Part shown: positions 60,901 to 64,000 of the stretch, in pieces
Position numbering within the stretch: the stretch's first letter is position 1
How the letters are laid out: each line of letters starts with the position of its first letter
NCBI GenBank assembly: GCA_016181005.1
Contig: JACPAE010000003.1
Span: forward strand, 62,001 to 126,000
Direction: 5' to 3'
Source: Candidatus Aenigmatarchaeota archaeon
GTDB taxonomy: Archaea > Aenigmatarchaeota > Aenigmatarchaeia > CG10238-14 > SCSR01
Length of the DNA stretch: 64,000 nucleotides
The notes under the pieces: generated by a model
The model's input: only the letters and a program-made list of their open reading frames with translations
Databases searched by the model: none
What the model was told of the DNA's origin: nothing
Translations under genes and position numbers: made by a program

Positions 60901-63365
60901 GTTACGTTGACGTGTGTGGTGTTGAGGGGTGTTCCTGTGCCATCTCTCACGCTTATATTGACGTTATTGTTAGCCGACAGTACTAAAGATTGGAATCGTG
61001 GCTCTATCTGGAATCTTTCTGTTCTGTTTATATCCCGCGGGAGCGTTTGTCCTGCTGTTATCGCAAAAGCAGTTGTATTCTTAACAGATGCAAACCTTGA
61101 AAAGTCTAACCTCGGTTCAATTCGTAGCTGGTATGATCCATCTGGTAAAGGTATGCTCAAGTTCTGATAAGACGTACCTCCTCTCAGGATGTTTTCAAGC
61201 AAAAAGCTCGCACCATCTATGTAAGTTAGAGAGTTACCGCTTGAATTTGTGACAACAAGTCTATTTTCAAACCAAAAGTGGAAGTTACCGAGGGTTTCTT
61301 TTACATTGCAGCTTACAGAGTTGAATATACTCTGGCAATTAGTGACGTTTAGATTTAGGAAACCGGGTTGTGTGAGATTGCAGTTAACGTTTGATATTTG
61401 ACCTTGAGTGACAGTTGTTGTGTTAATGCATATGCCTACCGGCGGCGTGTCAGAAAATCCAAAGGACTGATTCTGGCCAAGAACTAAGAGCTGTACATTT
61501 CCACTCGGAGCTGTAAGAGGAACTGTTATGCTCTTCGGTAGAGTAACTTGGTCAAATATTTTGAGCATTGTCATTTTTGACGTGAATGCGTCTCTTGTCT
61601 CGCCTGTGACTTTGCTTGATTCAAATCTGCTTAATTCACTTAGCAAACCTGTAGCATTGTTAAGAGTGACATTTACATTGACTTGCCCGCCTGCGCCTAA
61701 CTTTATAGGCTTTAGAATTGTATTAGCTCCTTGGGCGAAGTAACCCATTTCCCCGTTCTTGTCTATAGTGGGGAAGTATACTGGAGCACCAGTTGTTGGG
61801 TTGGTTATGTTTGAGACAATAAACAAGTCATAAGCAGGGAAGGGCATTACGCCACTACCGAATGGCTCTGAAATAAACGAAGTGCTAGGAACTCGCAATG
61901 AAAAGATTCCATTTTGGTCTGCTACAGTTGAATTGATGAAAACTATGCCCATAGGCGGGGAGAAGTAGTCATGTAGTTTAGCGTAAACAACTGCACCAGC
62001 AACACCTTGTGTCGGGTTGCTCGCATTGACTATCTGTCCTTTGATTATTGTAAAAGAGGGATTTGCAACTCCAGTTGTGTCCGCCACTTGGATAATTGCG
62101 CCGTAAATTCCGTTAGATGTGGAGATGAATGAATAGTTGCGCGGAGTGCCACTTATGTTTAATTCAATTGTGTATACTGCATTCACGTCCAAGAAGGCAG
62201 GTGGTACAAACCTATCGACGCCGCCGAATGTTTGGGCTAGGACAACGCCTGTAGAATTGTAAACTTTTATTGAAGATAGGTTTAGAAAGCCTTCTGAACC
62301 GAACCCGCCGAAGGGATTGGCCAAACTGACTTTGAAGGTATCCACAAATGAGATGACAGTTGAAGTGTTCATTGTTATTGTAGCTGTCTGGTTAAAGAGC
62401 ACTCTTCCCCTGCTTGAGTTTGACGAAACAAAGTCATAACCGACAAACACCGAATTGTTCAACTGCAAACAATTATTGGAACCCCCTTCCATTCCAAAAG
62501 CACCTACCTGACTGCCTGCAAAGAAGGGAAGACCATGCCATATACATTGATTGCTAGGGTGAAATTGAGTTTGTCCAATGCAACTACCGTCTGCTGCGAC
62601 TGTACCGCGACAGTGTTGAATCCAATAGCCTGTAGAATCAGATACTGCTGGTCCCTGGCTGAAGTTTGCATAGTCATTTACAGTATCATTGAAACCCATC
62701 AATACAACATTTCCCAACCCAGAAGAAGACTGCGGACTCTGCGTTTTCACAATGTATTGATTTATAGTCACTACACTTGCATTAAGGCTTGATTGGTTGT
62801 AAGTTTCGTTGAATGAAGTAACGTTAATGACTGCTCCTGTATCGGCCCAAGTTACATTCAAGGCAAAATCAGCGCATTGTGGGAACGGTGGTTGAACTAA
62901 AGGCTCGAGTTGTTGGCTCGCATCGCACGTAGCTTTGGACACTAGTGAAAGATTACCTGTATAATTAGTAGTATTGTAATAATAACGATGAAGATTGCCT
63001 CCACATTGTGTGATTGTTGCATTTACGACACTTACATTAGCAAAGCCGCCAGATAAACTCGTGCTAAAGTTAAAGCTATTGACAGCAGTTGTATTGGTAT
63101 TCGAGCATATTCTTACTGTGACATTATTGGAACCGCTTGCATTATAGGGGTATACGTCGTCGATTAGAAAAGTGGGAGTTTGTGCTAGGACAGTTGGCGT
63201 TAGAAGGATAGAAAAGAATAGAAAAAGCGATATAATTGTATGGTTAAACCTATTATTCCCCACGCGTACCTTTAAGAAATTTGCATTTTTCACCAAATAA
63301 ACCTTTCTTTTTGTAAAATTCACCACTTCAAGATAGAAATTACGCCAACTGTCTCTTTTGGTCAT
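57951..63365 (-). CDS. Giant secreted protein with macroglobulin-like (MG2) modules
   Basis: The product is up to 1804 residues. A hydrophobic signal (TIISLFLFFSILLTPTVLAQ) lies about 42-62 residues in, so the true start may be a downstream GTG/TTG; ATG 63365 overlaps the previous gene by 26 bases. Several repeats in the second half look like macroglobulin MG2 domains (DRFSYQPSDNVIVSVEV, KPSYSTTDTVKVNVFV, NKTTYNVGEAIGFNVTV). Sequons are frequent. There is no C-terminal anchor. It may be part of an S-layer or a protease-trap-like surface protein; the thioester motif of true alpha-2-macroglobulin is not seen. Confidence 0.73.
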   Translation of the reverse strand: MTKRDSWRNFYLEVVNFTKRKVYLVKNANFLKVRVGNNRFNHTIISLFLFFSILLTPTVLAQTPTFLIDDVYPYNASGSNNVTVRICSNTNTTAVNSFNFSTSLSGGFANVSVVNATITQCGGNLHRYYYNTTNYTGNLSLVSKATCDASQQLEPLVQPPFPQCADFALNVTWADTGAVINVTSFNETYNQSSLNASVVTINQYIVKTQSPQSSSGLGNVVLMGFNDTVNDYANFSQGPAVSDSTGYWIQHCRGTVAADGSCIGQTQFHPSNQCIWHGLPFFAGSQVGAFGMEGGSNNCLQLNNSVFVGYDFVSSNSSRGRVLFNQTATITMNTSTVISFVDTFKVSLANPFGGFGSEGFLNLSSIKVYNSTGVVLAQTFGGVDRFVPPAFLDVNAVYTIELNISGTPRNYSFISTSNGIYGAIIQVADTTGVANPSFTIIKGQIVNASNPTQGVAGAVVYAKLHDYFSPPMGIVFINSTVADQNGIFSLRVPSTSFISEPFGSGVMPFPAYDLFIVSNITNPTTGAPVYFPTIDKNGEMGYFAQGANTILKPIKLGAGGQVNVNVTLNNATGLLSELSRFESSKVTGETRDAFTSKMTMLKIFDQVTLPKSITVPLTAPSGNVQLLVLGQNQSFGFSDTPPVGICINTTTVTQGQISNVNCNLTQPGFLNLNVTNCQSIFNSVSCNVKETLGNFHFWFENRLVVTNSSGNSLTYIDGASFLLENILRGGTSYQNLSIPLPDGSYQLRIEPRLDFSRFASVKNTTAFAITAGQTLPRDINRTERFQIEPRFQSLVLSANNNVNISVRDGTGTPLNTTHVNVTAQLLYPNRSAAGTSAVLNLAYDPTAQIFYNRTANFSAAAYGGMTAGKYLLLVNATNVSGSSSYTSTFTMPVSLSDFSVGINLGGFTFGTGQLINGKVYAFDTTTNPPTGVASGQLRIEIQDSTGAPVNSTNASSGIVDGEGSFSLLAPSTVGFYNLAATVNGSGKSGTAETWLQVSNLAIKLSTDRFSYQPSDNVIVSVEVRNASSSAGIANANVEVTVDSNRNPITGITDSNGKATLTLNPSQITGSTWSFGFHSIKVKISKDTATQVINLESFYGFEVRGIEAFVETEKPSYSTTDTVKVNVFVPPSTTLSSNPTAVLDGLSNVTYTANQSGPGFYQFDLGTRQVGRHSVKVTVSTSGGSQDIFTGFEVISTNIQVETRRGATLEFKFNANELLNLSVKVINSSTGQPVSSKQVVVTLYKVSPPNDINVSHNNTYNYTNTSTQGIAQLFLNVGNRSGPHYAKVLVDNQVQYAGIMVSSLSVSLMNATPGTAGAAIVNSFTGTPGTTVNIYVNASSGGGFDVADGSIVTLRLWAFGRPTEITNTTTKGNATLSIEIPSFAPKLTYGLDVSVSTSDGSAGFAPPASLTVTGSNALRLSVEPNKRSYSPSSSGSLVATLTYENGTGAVGYNISFERGAPGRPPSSLGSANTNAGGISTLSVSNMGSTDGEYFVHAFITNDTSLTAYSGYIVNGLVVRLSTNKTTYNVGEAIGFNVTVTNSSSGTSVNASGGTGFISIFDEDRGIITTPLTVGNSQPYTASLSIPNDSSSIGTFGAGVEFTFNGSKGFDFALISVANSSEIVNISIPTSITAGEAFSVTIFSSATSTARLGVFSPVATSVVYDNSSIAMTANTPQNVTVNITDTGIYVFMLRVNNVGGNSTVRSVTSVASGTTAPAVWSGSSLTTNSSAFSTGGTVFIISNTANSTARVLTTSNNITTTVSLPLTQTSGSRFYNTFTPSVAGTYYVRLDKSTSSGVASAMFVVS

Positions 63366-64000
63366 AGGCTCCTAGTGCGAAAAAGCCGAAAGCTATCAGA
63401 TACAGGAAATGCTGGGGTGAGCCTACATACAAGAACTGGTAAATGCCTAAGATGACGAAAAGGTAGTAGGACGCCTCTGCCAGTATCAGAAGAACAAAGC
63501 CAAAGATGAACAATGCAAAAGGCCGCTGGATGGATAATTTGCTCAAGCTCATGAGAGGGAAGAGCATGGAACCGGCGATTATCATGTCGGCAAGCAAGTA
63601 GATTGTAAACAAATAGTCGCTTGTTCCCAGCCTAAAGTAAAGATATGTCAAGGTGCCTCCGAGTAGGATTAGAGACGCTAGCGTTGCCAGTAGAAATAGC
63701 CTGGCAAGAGGCACTTTAGCGTTGCTGGTTTTAATCAAGTCTACAAAGTGCAACAGCTGTATGCTGGCGTAAGCAAAGACCAAGTAACCTATTATGTCGA
63801 TTATAACCAGGCTCCAGAAATAGGGGAAGACTGTATTAGTTGCTGTAACGTAGATTGTTGATACACCATTGGTGAATGTCCAAATCGCAAGAGCTATTGC
63901 AAAAGACTTCCAAACCCTACCCAAAGAGTTTTTTGTTCTGAATGCCTGCGCGTTTAGGTAGGAAATTGAAGCCGCCATTGCCATGAAAAAGATTGCGAAA
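63340..64000 (-). CDS. Multi-pass membrane protein, 5' end outside window
   Basis: The frame is open to the window edge (codons before ATG 63984 read FAIFF), so the gene is partial. At least six membrane helices are visible (for example FPYFWSLVIIDIIGYLVFAYA, RLFLLATLASLILLGGTLTYL cited in part). I recognise no family. The organisation, with the end overlapping the next gene's start, suggests one unit with the two surface proteins. Confidence 0.65.
   Translation of the reverse strand, partial: FAIFFMAMAASISYLNAQAFRTKNSLGRVWKSFAIALAIWTFTNGVSTIYVTATNTVFPYFWSLVIIDIIGYLVFAYASIQLLHFVDLIKTSNAKVPLARLFLLATLASLILLGGTLTYLYFRLGTSDYLFTIYLLADMIIAGSMLFPLMSLSKLSIQRPFALFIFGFVLLILAEASYYLFVILGIYQFLYVGSPQHFLYLIAFGFFALGAYDQKRQLA

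Noticed and set aside
1-64000. CRISPR array
   Set aside because: No run of regularly spaced 24-40-base repeats with unique spacers was seen by eye.
1-64000. Insertion sequences or transposase genes
   Set aside because: No DDE or HUH transposase motifs were seen; the only mobile element supported is the tRNA-Arg integrant.

Overview
The window is chromosomal DNA of an archaeon, most likely a small-genome DPANN-type lineage, though I cannot name the phylum from sequence alone. The archaeal markers are RNA polymerase subunit L, a ribosomal eS26-like protein, an RtcB/archease pair, DUF357, an archaeal-type IV pilus motor with class III signal-peptide pilins, a tRNA gene without encoded CCA, and several TATA boxes about 25-30 bases before start codons (leaderless mRNAs). 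Coding is dense, there are many orphan small proteins, and several giant secreted proteins.

Layout. 1-3.2 kb: 3' part of a PolX DNA polymerase, a DUF4258/DUF2283 putative toxin-antitoxin pair flanked by hairpin-rich repeats, and an endonuclease IV-like protein. 3.2-9.6 kb: two secreted surface proteins. 9.7-15.2 kb, minus strand: a patatin-like lipase, archease, an orphan protein, rtcB, another orphan and an MBL-fold hydrolase. 15.4-19.2 kb: an RHH/RelE toxin-antitoxin locus and a three-gene orphan block. 19.3-24.6 kb: eS26, a type IV pilus ATPase with two membrane platform proteins, two pilins, and a membrane-anchored bifunctional nuclease. 26.2-34.9 kb: tRNA-Arg(TCG) carrying an 8.6-kb integrated element bounded by 15-bp direct repeats, with a tyrosine integrase, a replication ATPase, a second NTPase and many very small genes. 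34.9-41.4 kb: a DMT transporter, DUF357, SMC-ScpA-ScpB and a KaiC-like ATPase. 41.4-64 kb: giant Asn/Thr-rich surface proteins flanking a surface-glycan/lipid-linked sugar cluster.

The standout is rtcB (minus strand, 12454-14001). The gene is broken by two insertions of 32 and 31 bases, each carrying a stop and a frameshift. Each sits inside a catalytic motif. Removing exactly these bases restores a 494-residue RtcB with every active-site residue. Both insertions fold into bulge-helix-bulge (BHB) structures, the substrate of the archaeal splicing endonuclease. The second is canonical and the first is slightly relaxed. In both, cutting between bulge nucleotides 2 and 3 gives the exact reading-frame-restoring junction. 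RtcB is itself the ligase that joins exons after such cuts, so this gene appears to need its own product to be expressed.

Other points of interest are a short-armed SMC, a membrane glycosyltransferase fused to a uridine kinase-like domain, a PolX whose PHP domain has QxQ in place of HxH, an iteron-like repeat inside the element's replication gene, and a nuclease domain that probably faces outward beside the pilins.
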